From Branchiostoma belcheri (taxonomy: Eukaryota > Chordata > Leptocardii > Amphioxiformes > Branchiostomatidae): a stretch of 64,000 nucleotides of DNA. The translations under genes were made by a program, and so were the position numbers. The DNA lies in the NCBI RefSeq assembly GCF_001625305.1, contig NW_017803909.1:3435783-3499782 (forward strand). The letters run 5' to 3'. A model generated the notes under the pieces. It was not told the origin of the DNA. It worked only from the letters and a program-made list of their open reading frames with translations, and made no database searches. Each line of letters begins with the position of its first letter. The first letter of the stretch is position 1. Below are positions 1 to 13,700 of this stretch, piece after piece.

Positions 1-1728
1 CTTCTCCAAAGACCTGGTCATTCCAGACCACGATATGCGCATTCGGTTCCATAAAGAGTATCCGGCAAGTGTGGTGTAATAGTCTTGTGCCGTCCTCGAG
101 TATGATGCCCTGTACCCTTGATTTTTTTTCCGCTCATCTCTCAACTCTATTCGATAGCGCACAAACACACACACGAACGTGTTTATACACGACAACATTA
201 CACCACCATATCAACATGGCCAGATCCGGAGACACAAGGCATTGACAAATTGAATACTTGCACCAAGTTCAAACCCAGAAAATAGAAACATTACTATCCA
301 CGTTGAACTTGCCTCGTAGCAAGTTTGTTTAAAAGGTATACAACCTTTATCTATCACATGAAGATGAACAAAATGCATTTCTAGCATCACTCGCTGAGTC
401 GTTCAAGCTTATTCTTCCAAGATAATCATATTCTCCTGCGTTTTCTACCCGCTGGGGTTAAGGATGGATTGCTGCAGGCAAAACGGCCATTAGAAACGCT
501 GCGAAGCACCCACGTTAATTTCAAGGAAAAAATTCCAAACCCTCGGTAGTTTTAGCTTGCAGCATTTCAAAATCCTCGGGTTCCAGTGGTTTTCATACCT
601 GGCAAGGTGATGCATTAGTATCGCCTAAGGTGCAACAGAGACTCTATAATCGTGGCCAAAAACGATAAAAGGATAACCCTGGAGACAGAGAACTATTGGA
701 GATGGTAGAAAGATAGAATCAAATGAATGGAAAGTGATAACGGACTCACCGACGAAGTCATCAATTTCTCTGTTTCCCCCATTATAAAGTTTCGGCAAGA
801 AAAATGCTGTACAAGTGTAAGATAAGACATATACGTAGCAAACTTATGTCAGCAAACTTAACTTTGATGCTAGAAAACGTGTAGAGGGGTTTCACGTCAC
901 ACATAATAATACTAACCCACATGCTTAGGGCCTCTGTTCCATAACAGTTATCTATTGCAATTTTCAGCCGGAAACCGGGCTAGTTTCCAATTTTCAGAGG
1001 AAGACATGTCACTTCCCATGGTCTGGCAAACCGCCAGACTGTAACTGAATATATGACTGGAAGAGAGAGCATGTCAGTTCCAAAGTTCCAACCGTGAACG
1101 TTACCTATGCTTTTAGGTACCACGTAACGTTACATGTACCGCTAGCAATGTTGCATCGTGCACCAATCAACGCGCTTGTAACTTATCTGTACCCCCATGG
1201 CATATCAAGTTTCAACAGTATCGTAAACTACCCAAACTTTTGGCGTCCATATCAGCTGACTAGATTCTCCTAACACCCGGTAGGTGAAACTAACCTATGG
1301 CCACGTTGCAGGTCGGGGTTTTCTGTGCGGAGAAAAGCGGGAAATCTTGGCAGCGCTCGGTGTTTGACGACTTTTGCCGGGTCCGACTTTTGAAACTATA
1401 GAGGTTTTTCACATCCGCCATGTTGGATTACAGTGACATGACGTAATCAATTTACCCGCCAACACCTGGTCGCCGGGATGCATATGTTAATTATTATGAC
1501 GTCAGAAAGCACGGCGCGAAACTTTACAAAGTTCACCCCAGCCCTTAGAACGTACCTGTAGAGTAAGGACCACCGATTCACCTCTTGTTGCTCGGTAGAA
1601 ACCGACAATAACAGGTAAATGTACAGCATTGCAAGGGTTGTTTTAGGCTATGCCCAATCACCTTTCATCTTGTATATGTACATTATAATATAGATGATTA
1701 AAAAAGTCTTTTCTTCCTCCCTCTGTAG
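1..1728. other. Non-coding, upstream of first visible CAP exon
   Basis: No supportable exon is seen. Because the first recognisable exon of the CAP gene starts inside the CAP domain, this stretch is probably intron of that gene, with earlier exons beyond the left edge. Short open frames here have no family resemblance or splice context. Confidence 0.5.
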
Positions 1729-4700
1729 GTTGTGTGGGCTGAGACCAACCGGGTTGGCTGTGGCGTGATGGAATGTGACGGTTTCACCATCATCGTCTGC
1801 AACTATGGACCCATGTGAGTCACAAAACCATTACCTGTAGTCAGCAGGGATAGCGATTCTGGTAGTAGAAACTAATCCATGAAAAAGATCACTTGTTTAT
1901 ACCGTAATTGCGTCACCTTTAAAACATATCAATGATGTGACTGTTAACGTTATATAAAGTGCTATTCAGTCGAGTGCTGTCTCGCATGCATACATGGCAA
2001 TGTATTTTGTAACGCCGTGGTTATTTCAAGTAGATGCAAAGTCAGTCATGTTTCTTTGAAGAGTTTTTCTTTGCTTTTGTTCCATCACTGTTTTCAAAGC
2101 TCAGTGGCAGCTAAGCTTAAAGGCATCCAGTTTCTGCAGTTTTAAAAGCCCACAAAGTATGAAATACTGACTCAAATGTACTAATGTGAAGCAGTATGTG
2201 TCAATATCACAAAGATTGTCTTATTCAGAATATTTTCAGTTTTTCTGCCCTGAAATCGCACTGGATCCCGAGAAGAGAAAAAAAACATTATCGGTCTTCA
2301 CAGTCGACCGGAACTTTGTAGGGAACACGTTAGACGTAGACGGAACTGCTTCTTGATTTTTCTCTTGAGTCAATGCCCCCCAGCTCGTTCAATACTCTTC
2401 AATGTTCTTGGAGAATTGGGTGATTATTCAGAGATGCCAACTGTGAGTGGCTGAGCTTTATATGGTTCGATAAGCCTTACCACACCGTGTTGTTCTCTCT
2501 GATCCAATTCCTCACAGACCGTGCTGCTGTGAAATTGGATTTTAATTTCGATTTTTCTCTCTACCTGTGCACGTTTCCACTAATAGAATGTTGCACTTTC
2601 GTTAGATATTCTCAATTTCACATCCAGCTGATCCCCTAGATCCCATCTCTTGATCGAATTGTTCCAGGAGTTTGCTCTGGCTTTGAGTCTGATTGAATTT
2701 GGAAATGACAGGATCTGATTGTGAACTTTCGGACAATAACGGCTACTTTCTTTGCCGTAGATTAAATTCTGGGATCTCATGGTCACCAATCTGAACGACA
2801 GTACTATTATATCTTCATACCAATCCTATAGTCTTACCTACCCCGGTTAAAACATATCTGACCAACTGTTGTCACTCTGATTGGTCGAACTGCTAATTGC
2901 TATCTTATCATCGGTTGAACCGATAATTGTGATAGACAGTTAGGATTGGTACATTCCCAGACGCAAAGTGTGACCATGGAGGTGACACAAAACTTGATAT
3001 CCGGTAGTCTTCTTATGATAAATTTCAAACGGATATATAGATACCTATGGTACCCATAAAGCACGATCGCCCACTCACTTTATGGTACATCAGTGGGCTT
3101 GTAGCTATAGCCTGTCAAGTTTGGGGAATTTTAGGGCCCTTCGGTCGGGTTGGTAAGGTAAAGCAAGTACAAAGACGCTAAATTCGATCCATTTCAGGTG
3201 CGGTCCATTTTGTTCTAAATTTACCACAAAAAATCGCTCACAAAAAAAGAGGGATCAGGATTTTATTCCCATGCCAGCTTATTATGGATGACAATTAATT
3301 GTTCCCAAAAATATCTCAGTTCTACCAATGAAAATGTGTTCGTTATGTGGCATGCTCAAGAGACAAGGCAAACGGCTTGGGAGCTCATTATTTCAAAGAT
3401 TCGGTGTAGGCTAATGAAACAGTTCGCATTCATGGGGTGAATGCCCGAAAATGGAGAAGCTTATCGTATCCAGAATCTGGCCTATCTAGCTCTCTGCCTG
3501 AATGGGGTAAGGATCAGGCGTGGTTCTGGATAGTCTCCGCGTATCCAAGAACGCATCTTTCATGTAGTTGAGTAAAGACTCTTTGCTGCAGTGCAATGTG
3601 AACCAGTCAGAATTGCCCTGAGGAAGGTGACAGACGGTCATCGCCGAAACGTCGGCTGAATAAAAGACTTGCTTGTGTGAAAAGAGTCTCTGACTTACCA
3701 ACCTGATGAAACTATTCAGGGATCTTTCATGTAAGCCGATATTTTACACGCAATAAAATATTGCTAGATCAACTCCTACGTGGGGCTAAGAAAGGCGACA
3801 AACCCCGAAGGAGATCATTAATTTCATATTGAATCAGCTGACAAAAAAGTTTTCCAACTTAAATACTCCCTTTCGACTTTATCTTCCCATGTTAGCGTGC
3901 TTTACATCCAGGTTGCCCTATCATAAATTCTTCCTGCTCCCCGCCAGGAGTTAACAAACTATCGCATAGCGCCATGTCAGCGATAGCCTCATACATGCTA
4001 TAGAACAGGGACAAGAGAACCAATTACAGTGGAAGATAATGAGTACCATTGGGAGGTTTATAACGAGACGACAATGCTCCATTGCATCATTCTGACACCA
4101 ATGGTGAAAATTGAAATTATCTTTGTACCCGCTAGACTTTATCATATTGGCGGCGCCGTCTGTGTGAGGAATGAGAGGGTGTCCCGTGTCGGGAATGGAT
4201 GGTGTTTTATCAAGACGCCACTTTGTCTGAAAAGGGCTTTACATTAAAGACGTACAAATGAACTCATGGGAGATGCACGGGAGAGATAAGAAGGCTGAAA
4301 AGTAAACTTGAGGGTGTGCCACAGGTGCGCCACTGGAGTAGGATATAATGAATATTTTCTGCGTGACATTATGGGCGATGTCCCAGTGGCCGCCACATGC
4401 AACAGTATATGGAAAGCTAAATGTGAGTGCGCTCGAGATTGATTGAACTCAATTCAGACTAAAGGTCCCTACGAAAGCCATCTATTCTATGCATCATCTA
4501 TTAGGGCATAGCTCTCTCTGCATCGATGAACATAATGCTATACCTGGTGTTTCAGTAAATGATAGGAAGGCAATAAGGAAACAATTGTACAGCTTGGTCC
4601 CCACATTGCATAAACACACTAACCGCTGACAAAATGTTGTCTATTCAGATAGATCACCCAGCTATGAGTCAGTGGAATATTTCGTCTGTTCCCTGTTATG

Positions 4701-7700
4701 TTCCATTATGCATAACTATCCATGCTATCATTCCTCTTCTTTTGACAAATATTATAAATTCCACTCAAAGGACGCGAAACAATGTCTTAAGCAATGCGTA
4801 TGTGGAATGAAACTGACATAACTATTAATCTTAGCTGTTCAGCTATACGGCCTGCCATCTACAACTATTTTGGGCACATCTTGTGCCCATTACGGTACGC
4901 GGTACCACATGTTATATATAAAAATGCGTCTTTCTCATCTAGATCTGCTCAGGTTCCAAGGAAGAAGAAGAGTAAAACGACTACCGTCAGAATCCCGCCT
5001 GGAGAACTAATATAAACCAGAAATGAATTGGATATATTTGTACTCTGTCTTCTTTATGAGAACACCGCAAGGCATTGGGATGTTTAGATTTCGAATTCTT
5101 TATGAAAATGATGTTTTGACAGTACTTGGGGCAATATAGAGTAGTTTGTGAAGCCTGTCTGACGGAATTTGAAGTAAGACAAATGAACGTGAAACTTGTG
5201 TATAAATAATCCACTAGTTTCACATAGATTCTGGTTGGCATACTAGTAACGGACCCGATTTTTGCTATGCGCATATTTCTTTTCTTCCTTATATTACTGT
5301 ATTCAAAGTATAAAAAAAGTAAGTGCATATGAGTTCTATTTGCACTTGATTGATTTTAAGCTTCGTCATCTGAAATTCATTTTCTGATATGTTCGTCAGG
5401 CTTTGGAGAAGTAACTGACCCTGAACCTTTTGGTTCACGGCGCCGAGCCAACCATCTGCATACAGCCTCACGCTGGGCGCACTGAGCGGGTTATCTGACC
5501 TATGCCGCCCGGCATCTACAATGAGCATCTTCGGTGCCAAAGCTCTGGTGAGCCGGTCGCTGGAATTATTGCTCTCTCTCCTAAGCCATTTGCGAAATGG
5601 CGTTGCGAGGCAGATACTTTTGAATGGTCGCAGAGATTACGATGGTAACAGGTGACTTGAGGGATGCGCTTTTCCCTACCGGAGGACAAGTTACGGCGCT
5701 TTCCTGGCCACTGAACTGACAATTTCTATCAGTCTTCCAACCGCTGAAGCTGAGCGCAATAACTTTGATCCTGGTTCAGGACCCAGCGATAAGTCATGCC
5801 TAGCTGGAGGTTAACCGAACGTACTTTACGAGACCGTCTCTATGCCTCAAGGATACTTCTCTCAGCGGTCTAGCGAGGGGAGATATGCCGATGGGAAATC
5901 GTTTTCCCGAGCTTGTGAGTTCTTGTAATTCCCCCGTGCAGAAGGTCGTGCCCAGGGGACTATCGACTGCCGTGGTGGATTTTATTTCCCAAGTTCCCTT
6001 AATGGTTTCTCTAGGAAACGATCGAATCGACTTTGCTTCACGCTGTGGGTAAAGGCCATCGCTTTCTATTGCCTGTTGGTTTGGGAAGACATGAAAGAGT
6101 GAATCCTTAACTACAAAAGAAAGAACAGAATATATCTTTGGTTAATAATAAGACCATAAGCCACAGTCGCTTACTGTTATCCAGCATTTACTGGCAAGTG
6201 GTCTCCTCCAAACTTGTGAAAAATTATTTTGTACCATTCTTTTATTTCTGTGAAGTAGCACATAGCGGCAATAAAGGTATAAAATGCTGTATACTGCCAT
6301 TACGTATAACGTCAGTACAGATTCTTTCAAAGTACAGATTTTTTCAAAGTGCAAACGCAGCCCCCCTCTCTTCTCTCTCTCTGTCTCTCTCTCTCTCTCT
6401 TTCTCACTCTCCACATCTCTATTGAATGATGACATGTAACATGTGAATGGTAATAAAGTTAAGACCTTACAACTTAAGTACTTAGGAGCACACGTCATCT
6501 TTTAAGCCAGTCCTGCGGTAGTCCCTACAGTATGTTCGCTGTAAAACAATGATGGATGACGGGCTTTATGGGGAGTAATGGGAGTCCTGTTTCTCACTTC
6601 CAGACATTTGCGTCATTACACCCAGTTATGGTGAAGGTGTTAAAGTTGTCTGATGATGATGAAGTGGGACTTTGTGACTTATCCTGACTCGGGCACCGGC
6701 ATCCGTCAGACTGCGTAGCAGGTGACAGAAGAGTAATTTAGCAAAATTACCATAGTGCAACTTCTCATTTAATCTTCAAACATGTTGCTTCGCCGACAAC
6801 ACTAATGTGTCATTGACACAACAGCAGTTTTCCCCTTGTGAAGAAATGCTTTGAGAATGTGTAACATTGTTCTCTGTTCGGTCGTTACATTCTGTATAGA
6901 TCACCTCGCAACAGAAGGAAATGTTGAACAACAAAATGGTTACTCTTCTGACATTCTTCTTTTATGATCCATACCTGTTTCATTGCATTGCATTGTAGTA
7001 CAGTAACATGTGCGGATGCTGATACTAAGCGACGTGAAAGACGGCATTGGCCTGTGATGTCCCCAATGTCCAGAGCCCAAAACACATTAAACACTCGAAA
7101 TATTATTATCTCGAACAAAGAGCCGGATTCGAAGGACGACCCGGTCATTAAATTTCGTTCCCTCCCAGTATCGTACAAATCAGGGTTTACTTACACATGA
7201 AATATTAAGAATCACCTAGAGAAGAAAATTGAAAATCTGCTTTTATGTTTTCCTCCGTGGTTTAGATATAATCTCTGCAGCGTGTTCAGTTAGCTTGATG
7301 TTGGTGACTCCTGCTGACCTAACCATGTCAGTCCACGGAGATAACACATGCTGAGGTTTATGTTATAAACTTGCCTATCCTTCAGATTCCCCGGGTGACG
7401 CAGGCAGTAATCCCTAGTCTCTAAATCCCTTCCTTAGCTTCCCAAACAGACGTCACACGTAGTCCATGGCTTCAGGAATACGATCAGCGGGTCCGGAGAA
7501 CAGACTGAGGGGACTCCGCTACACCCGACAGGCCCGGAGACGCTCGCACGATGTAATCCCGTTCTAAATCCCTCCCTATAAGCCTATAATACACCTGACT
7601 GTTTCTCTGAGATATCTGCTAGGTTCCCTATCCACGCTTTCCTGGATGCACACTGTCCCCTGTATCAATATAAAGACATAAATAGCCACATACTTTTATG

Positions 7701-10700
7701 AGACGGCTCATGTAAGTAGCATAATACCTTGATGTATTACGCTATTGTAAGAACTATAGCTGTCATCTTGAAGACAATGCCGTAAAATATGTCCATCACC
7801 GCGCCAAAAAGATACTTGTTGAAGTCTATAGTCTATAATACCTCCTATTGGGCATTCGACAGCTGCAAGGGGCTTGATTCTCTCTTTTTCCTTCTGAAAG
7901 ACCTGCGTGTGCCGAGCTTGATTGATGGCTAGAATTAGGCAGACTCACGTGAACACTTCCAATCAAATACCACGGAAAGGTTGAGTTTTTACGGTGTTAG
8001 ACCAGACACGTTGTTTGATGTGCTGTCCTGCCACAGACTTGAAGTACATAAATCAACATCCTGACGGACGCCAACTTTTAATGCCCCATCTCTAATAAGC
8101 TGCAGCAATAGAAGAATAATGGCCATGCCTATGCGTTATTATATCACTGTATAGTCTTCATTATACCAAATTTGATAATCTCTGATACCATCTCGCCTGT
8201 CTGACTCAGCTGGTCGTCTCTAAAACACGATGTAACTATGATATTCTGAATCAAATTTAAGGAAAGTGGCCATTATTGTCATACTTTAGGGCAGAAGGTT
8301 CCAATTACGATACGTTGTATCTTGTCTCATGTACCCCCAGGTGGGAAAAAGTGTCCACAGTCATGACAACCAAACATCAGAGCACAATACAATAGCAAGG
8401 TCCCGACTGTGCTCTAAGTGTGTCTAGATAGACAAGATTTTGTGTGTGTGTGGACTGTGACTGCAATATTGTTGGTTGTTTATAACTATTGAAAGTGAAT
8501 TTATTTCGAAGTGTTTGAGTGAAAACCACGATGAAGTTCAAACGGAAAGGAGACGTTTTTACTCTGTCGATATATGTTTATCGACGGCGTGATTTTGACA
8601 TTCTAACTCGAGACGCATATCAAATGATCCCAGAGAAAGGGTCGTTTCCACCGTACGAGTAGTCTGCCGTCTGCCTGCAAGCTTCCATCTACACACCATA
8701 TCTATCATACAGCCAAGACAAAAGGGCAGGGTCAGGGGACGTGAACGCGTCATAAATCATAGCTACACGTACAGACGACAAATAAATGCGTGACAGAATA
8801 TCTGCGTACAGATACACTTTCTCTCAGGGCCATGCAGAATTCTATGTCAGGACTGAACTGCATTGTGGCAGGCATAATTCAGATGTAATGTACCACCATA
8901 AGAGAATTGAATAATTTGAAGAGAATCGATCTTTGTTTTTACGGTGACTCTTAATATTTTACAAGCCGTGCAGGTCTCTCATATTTATGGGACAACATAA
9001 TGTACACATAACAAAGGTGATCATGACCCCCAATACGTCTTCTTTTTGACATTCAGTGTAATGCTATCTTTGTGTAGAAAACAACATTCTGGGGCCTCTT
9101 TCTGTCTCTGCTTTGAAAGATGCAAGTATAGATTTGACAAAGATACTTGAGGATTTTTGTATGACAGTATTTTTAATGAATAAACATACATGACCGCGAC
9201 ATATTGTGAGAAAATGGATTTCGGATTTGCGGAAAAAATGGATTTCGCATGTTCTGTACACATTGAATGACCTCGTTGATGCTTAGTTATCATGACTAAT
9301 CAATCTTCCACAGCCAAGGCAAGATCCAAATTCCTATCACGCACACGTCCTTGTCGTCTTTGGGGATATTAGTCTTTTCCCCGAGGCGTCTTTACTTATT
9401 CACTAGAAAAGACATGAGCTGTCCACATGGTAAGTAGTAGTGGTTGTGTGTATTCAATCCCTATGCAAAGACAGCTCTGATCATGGCAAAAGAAAATACT
9501 GGATGGATCTGTGTGCGCTGACAGGCTTGCTGTTACAGTGTCTATTATATTCGGTGTTACATTTGTCTGTTTTTCCAGTGTCTTTTGTCACCATATAAAC
9601 ATGAAACTCTTCAGTAACCTTTGATACACAGCCATTGTAATGATGAGATCGTGTGATATATTTTTTTTTTATATTTCGAAACATGCAATCACAAGACGTG
9701 GTGACGGCACACTCAAGTTTTTTCAACTTATATTAATGCCGCCACCAACACAGGGACAGTACAATACTCATTTACACCTGAGCGAAGTGAGGAAAGTCGT
9801 GTAAAGTGCCTTTCCCAAGGACACAAGATCGGTGGCATGTCAGGACTCGAACCCGGGGCCTCTGGTTCCGAGTCGAGAACGCTGCAGCTACGCCACACGA
9901 CCCCACGTGATATATGACTTGGTAGGAGTAGGAAGCATATCTTCCGTTAGGTGCACTGTTAACATCTAAACAATCGTCAATTCAGCACCAAGGTCATCAC
10001 CTAAAAAGTCAGACGGAAGTATGCTCAGTACGATATCTTCATTACAGATTAGTAAGAAATCCACGGCATCAAAACACTAAGCAAAGATATAGCGACCTAT
10101 CGTTTTGTTGCCTTTGTAGAGTCGAAGGAACATTTGGAGGGCAAACTTGGTCCTCCCCTGAGAGGTCACAACCGAAGGTCACAGTGAATACACAATCATC
10201 CACGGTGACGATTGCAGGCTCGGTGTTTGAAGACGCTGAAAACGATCCACTCAAATGTCGGCGTATTCGATTGCCCCTGATCTCTTGCGAGCGAGGCCTC
10301 GGAGACTCACCAATCTACAAACCTGAATGCGTGTGTCAACATATTCCACCTCTGTGTAACCGCAGAATAAAGGCAGAAATGTTTGAAATTGCTCGAAGCC
10401 TGCCTACAATCATAGAGTTCAAGTGTGAGGGGATTGACTACCCTTTTCTGGCTAACTCGGCGCCGGAATTTCACACCTGGTCTCACATGGGCACTTTGGC
10501 CTCTTAGATCCGCAGAAAATAAGCCATATTGCTCATAGGTCATCGCTTTTCAACAATATGCTACAAAGTTTCTGAACCTGCCATCCCTCTTACAACTTTC
10601 ACATCCGGCGGTTGAAGAGTTTCTATCACCTTTTCGAGTAACTCCTGCCAGTATCATCTCATTTCCTTAACATAGGAACTAATACCTTCGCTCTTTCTAA

Positions 10701-13700
10701 AAATTTTAAACGTCGGCGAAAGCAACAATCTAGCTTTTGAATTCAAAGCATGACTGTAGATAGACGCCTTAAAAACGTTGCCGCTATTTGATATTGACCC
10801 ACTTTGAAAGGAAATTCCAACACATTAAACAAATATTCCCTGAGGTGTGTTTATGCGCGGCATTTGAATTCATGTAAGTGCTCAGGTTGATACAGCCTTT
10901 CAAAGGTTATCCGTTCTTCCGACCCTTCGCCTCTATTCTCCTCCCCCATTATTCAGCCCCTCTTTAGGCATATCTGTTCTGACTTAGTGTGACAAATGCG
11001 GCGACCCTACCGCAGCTGTATCTTTGCTTCATCCTACATCAAAGGCTCTCCTCCATGCATATTTAACACTCATATATTTTACGGCTTCATCCGTGTTATT
11101 CCCCTTGAACCGCGGGTGAAAGACAAATAAAAAAGTGGTTCCCGCCAATACAAGTGTGATCGATAGATCGGAAATAGCAGCGTTTCACCATAGAAAGTTT
11201 AAATGGAATTTCACATGAGAAGACATGGGCTGTTTATGTTTCGGCAATGTTGACATGCGTAATCTACTGCCCAAGCTAGAGGAGGAAATATGCACAAACT
11301 GTGTGAAATACCAACATTACGCGGCACAGTATAGTATGGTGATATGATGCTGTAGTCTCTCCGTACCGTCTCATCTTGCTGCTTTCTTATTCAGAATGTG
11401 TGGAGGCTAGCGCGACTACACGGTTCTATCTAAGCCAGCACTTGTTCAGAATTCCAGAGGAAGTACAGGGAAACAGCGATTTGCAATTGGCTAAAGATAA
11501 ATAGCTGATATTCAATCTACTCTACACAGTACATGACAGAAGGAAACAAACAGTGCAAGATCAAGGTTTTGAACAGGACAATCACAGCTCAAGTATCTTA
11601 GAATTCCCGGCGTTTCCCATATATCTCCATGAATATCACATGTATCGATCACCAGACCATGTCGACCCTAATCATACCACACTCTATCGTAAGAAAAGCT
11701 ATCGGTGGCCTCAAAGTGACCGCCTCACTTACTGGATAGATAGACAAAACAGGAAAAGTACAAACATGTCAATTTGTCGAAATCAGACCAGAGAAAACCA
11801 GTGGATCAGCATAAATGTTGTTTTCGGTAGGTTTGATCAGACTACTGACTGTTTCGCCCATACTCGTCGGTTCCCGTAACAATTACAATTCACGAGAAGG
11901 GAATGGTTTCACGGAAATCTATTCAGAGTTACGAGCTTACCATAATTACTTTCCCCCGTATTTTCACCAATCGATACCTCACGTGTTAAATATTGTAAGG
12001 GGGGATGGCTGTGTAGCCGGCTTTATTACAGACTACCTCAACGCCTGGCTTCTGCCCATATTCCCATGTCCTGTGCAATGACAAGCCAAGGTCGTTATGA
12101 AAGTAATTTCAGACACAATTGAAAACATATTGATTATACAGTCATAACGTATGATATACTCATAACGGTCATTCATTAACAACATCGTTGTCGACAACTG
12201 GATCGATGGAAAGCTACCAGGGGCCTAAATCACACAGAGGTCTTTGAATTATGCAAACACGTTATACCGACTAGCATGTAATCTGCTTGTAATTACTTTG
12301 TGAGATTAGCTTCCACTGATCCCTGTAAATAGTGCTGGTACCATATTTCAGGATAATCCTCCATGTGAGGGTGCACGTGGTAAGTTAGAGGGAAAGATTA
12401 TGGAAATCAATCTTTGCAGTGCTTTTACTGTTACTCAAACGAATTGGCTTGAGGTCCAGGCGAGAGACTCACTGCAATCAATCTGGAGTCAATCGGGTCG
12501 CGCGTTGCAGCTAATCATAAAAGAGATCTATCTGCAAATGTTGGTGATGAAATATGTGTATTTTCTACAGTGGTAATCACCAAGGAGTCCCCCCGTACAA
12601 AGTGGGGACGGCCTGTACGAAGTGCGCCAGTGGTGCCGGGTGGTGCGACCACGGACTGTGCGGTATGTATGTCATCTTTTTTTCCTATTTCTTAACATTT
12701 ATTACAAGACATAGCGACGGTACACTCAAGTTTTTAAATTTATTTTCATGCCACCAACGCAGACAAACGCATGAACGGACAACATACATACTCATTTTCA
12801 CCTGAGTGAAGTGAGGAAATTAGTGACTTTCTCAAGGGCATAAGATCGGTGGCAACGGCCAGGATTCGAACTCCGGACCTCTTGGTTCCGAGCCAAACGC
12901 TCTGTCGTTACGACCCCACTTATGTCGTCTGCTTGTCAGTTACACGTTGTGAAAGTATTACACCATTTACTGACCGTTTTAGCATATCTGCAGGAGCAAA
13001 TCTGAAAACACGGAGTCATCCCTTAAGTGCCGTCTAATGCCTTGTTTCGAACCGACATAACTTTACATCGATCGTCCTCGGGGGTGGTCTATCACTAATG
13101 TCTCTACTGGAAGTGTTTTACCTTCATTATGTTGTTTTCAAAGTGGTTTCAAATGCACAGCCACGAAAGGTCACGAAACGTACCTTTCCCTCTTAGGGCA
13201 TGGTCACATTTCCAAGCCGGGGCCCGACCGGGTTGTTTGCGTGAACGAAAAATAGACAATTTGTATTAAGAGTACACAAAAATAGTGCTCATGGTTAATT
13301 TTCTAAAACTTTTGTTGTGTTTTGCTCTCTTATATCATAATTTTCGTTCCAAACGACTGCCCGGCCGGGCCCCGGGTTGGGAAATGTGACCGCGCCTTTA
13401 ACCAAGTTGTGCGAAAACTTTTTTCTCCATATCCAGTGGTTTGGGACGACAACTGCGTTGTGCAAAGTAGTTTTTTTCAGAGATCTAGGAGTGATGATTC
13501 CCCCTGTGTGACATCCTAGCGTCTCGTCCAATCACCCCCTTACCAATATGTCAGTGCCACAGGTATAACAGTTTAGAGATATAGAAGAACATACCGGAAC
13601 CATGAGGGAAATCACAGGTAGTACTTTGCCTAGACGGTACCAATCAGACAGGCAGTTGAGAGTAACGCGAAGTGTTATTAAGAGATGTCTACAGGTGATA

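Larger units (their letters stand above)
1815..12570 (+). other. Large (10.8 kb) intron of CAP gene
   Basis: The flanking exons join in phase (CCCAT + T), so no missing exon is required. The intron holds a hairpin element near 2818-2952, a dispersed repeat near 3540-3710, a CT microsatellite at 6359-6420 and a SINE at about 9690-9905. A GC-richer stretch at about 5430-6010 has no recognisable coding content. I see no independent gene in it. Confidence 0.6.

Noticed and set aside
6138-6498. Ser/Leu- and Glu/Arg-rich frames near 6.3 kb
   Set aside because: They are translations of the CT microsatellite.
9843-9895. Pol III A and B boxes suggesting a tRNA gene
   Set aside because: No cloverleaf could be drawn and the same block recurs at 12.7 and 53.1 kb with a shared non-tRNA tail, so these are tRNA-derived SINEs.
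10184-10507. 107-residue plus-strand frame
   Set aside because: No family resemblance and no splice or promoter context inside the large CAP intron, and an overlapping frame of similar size on the other strand.
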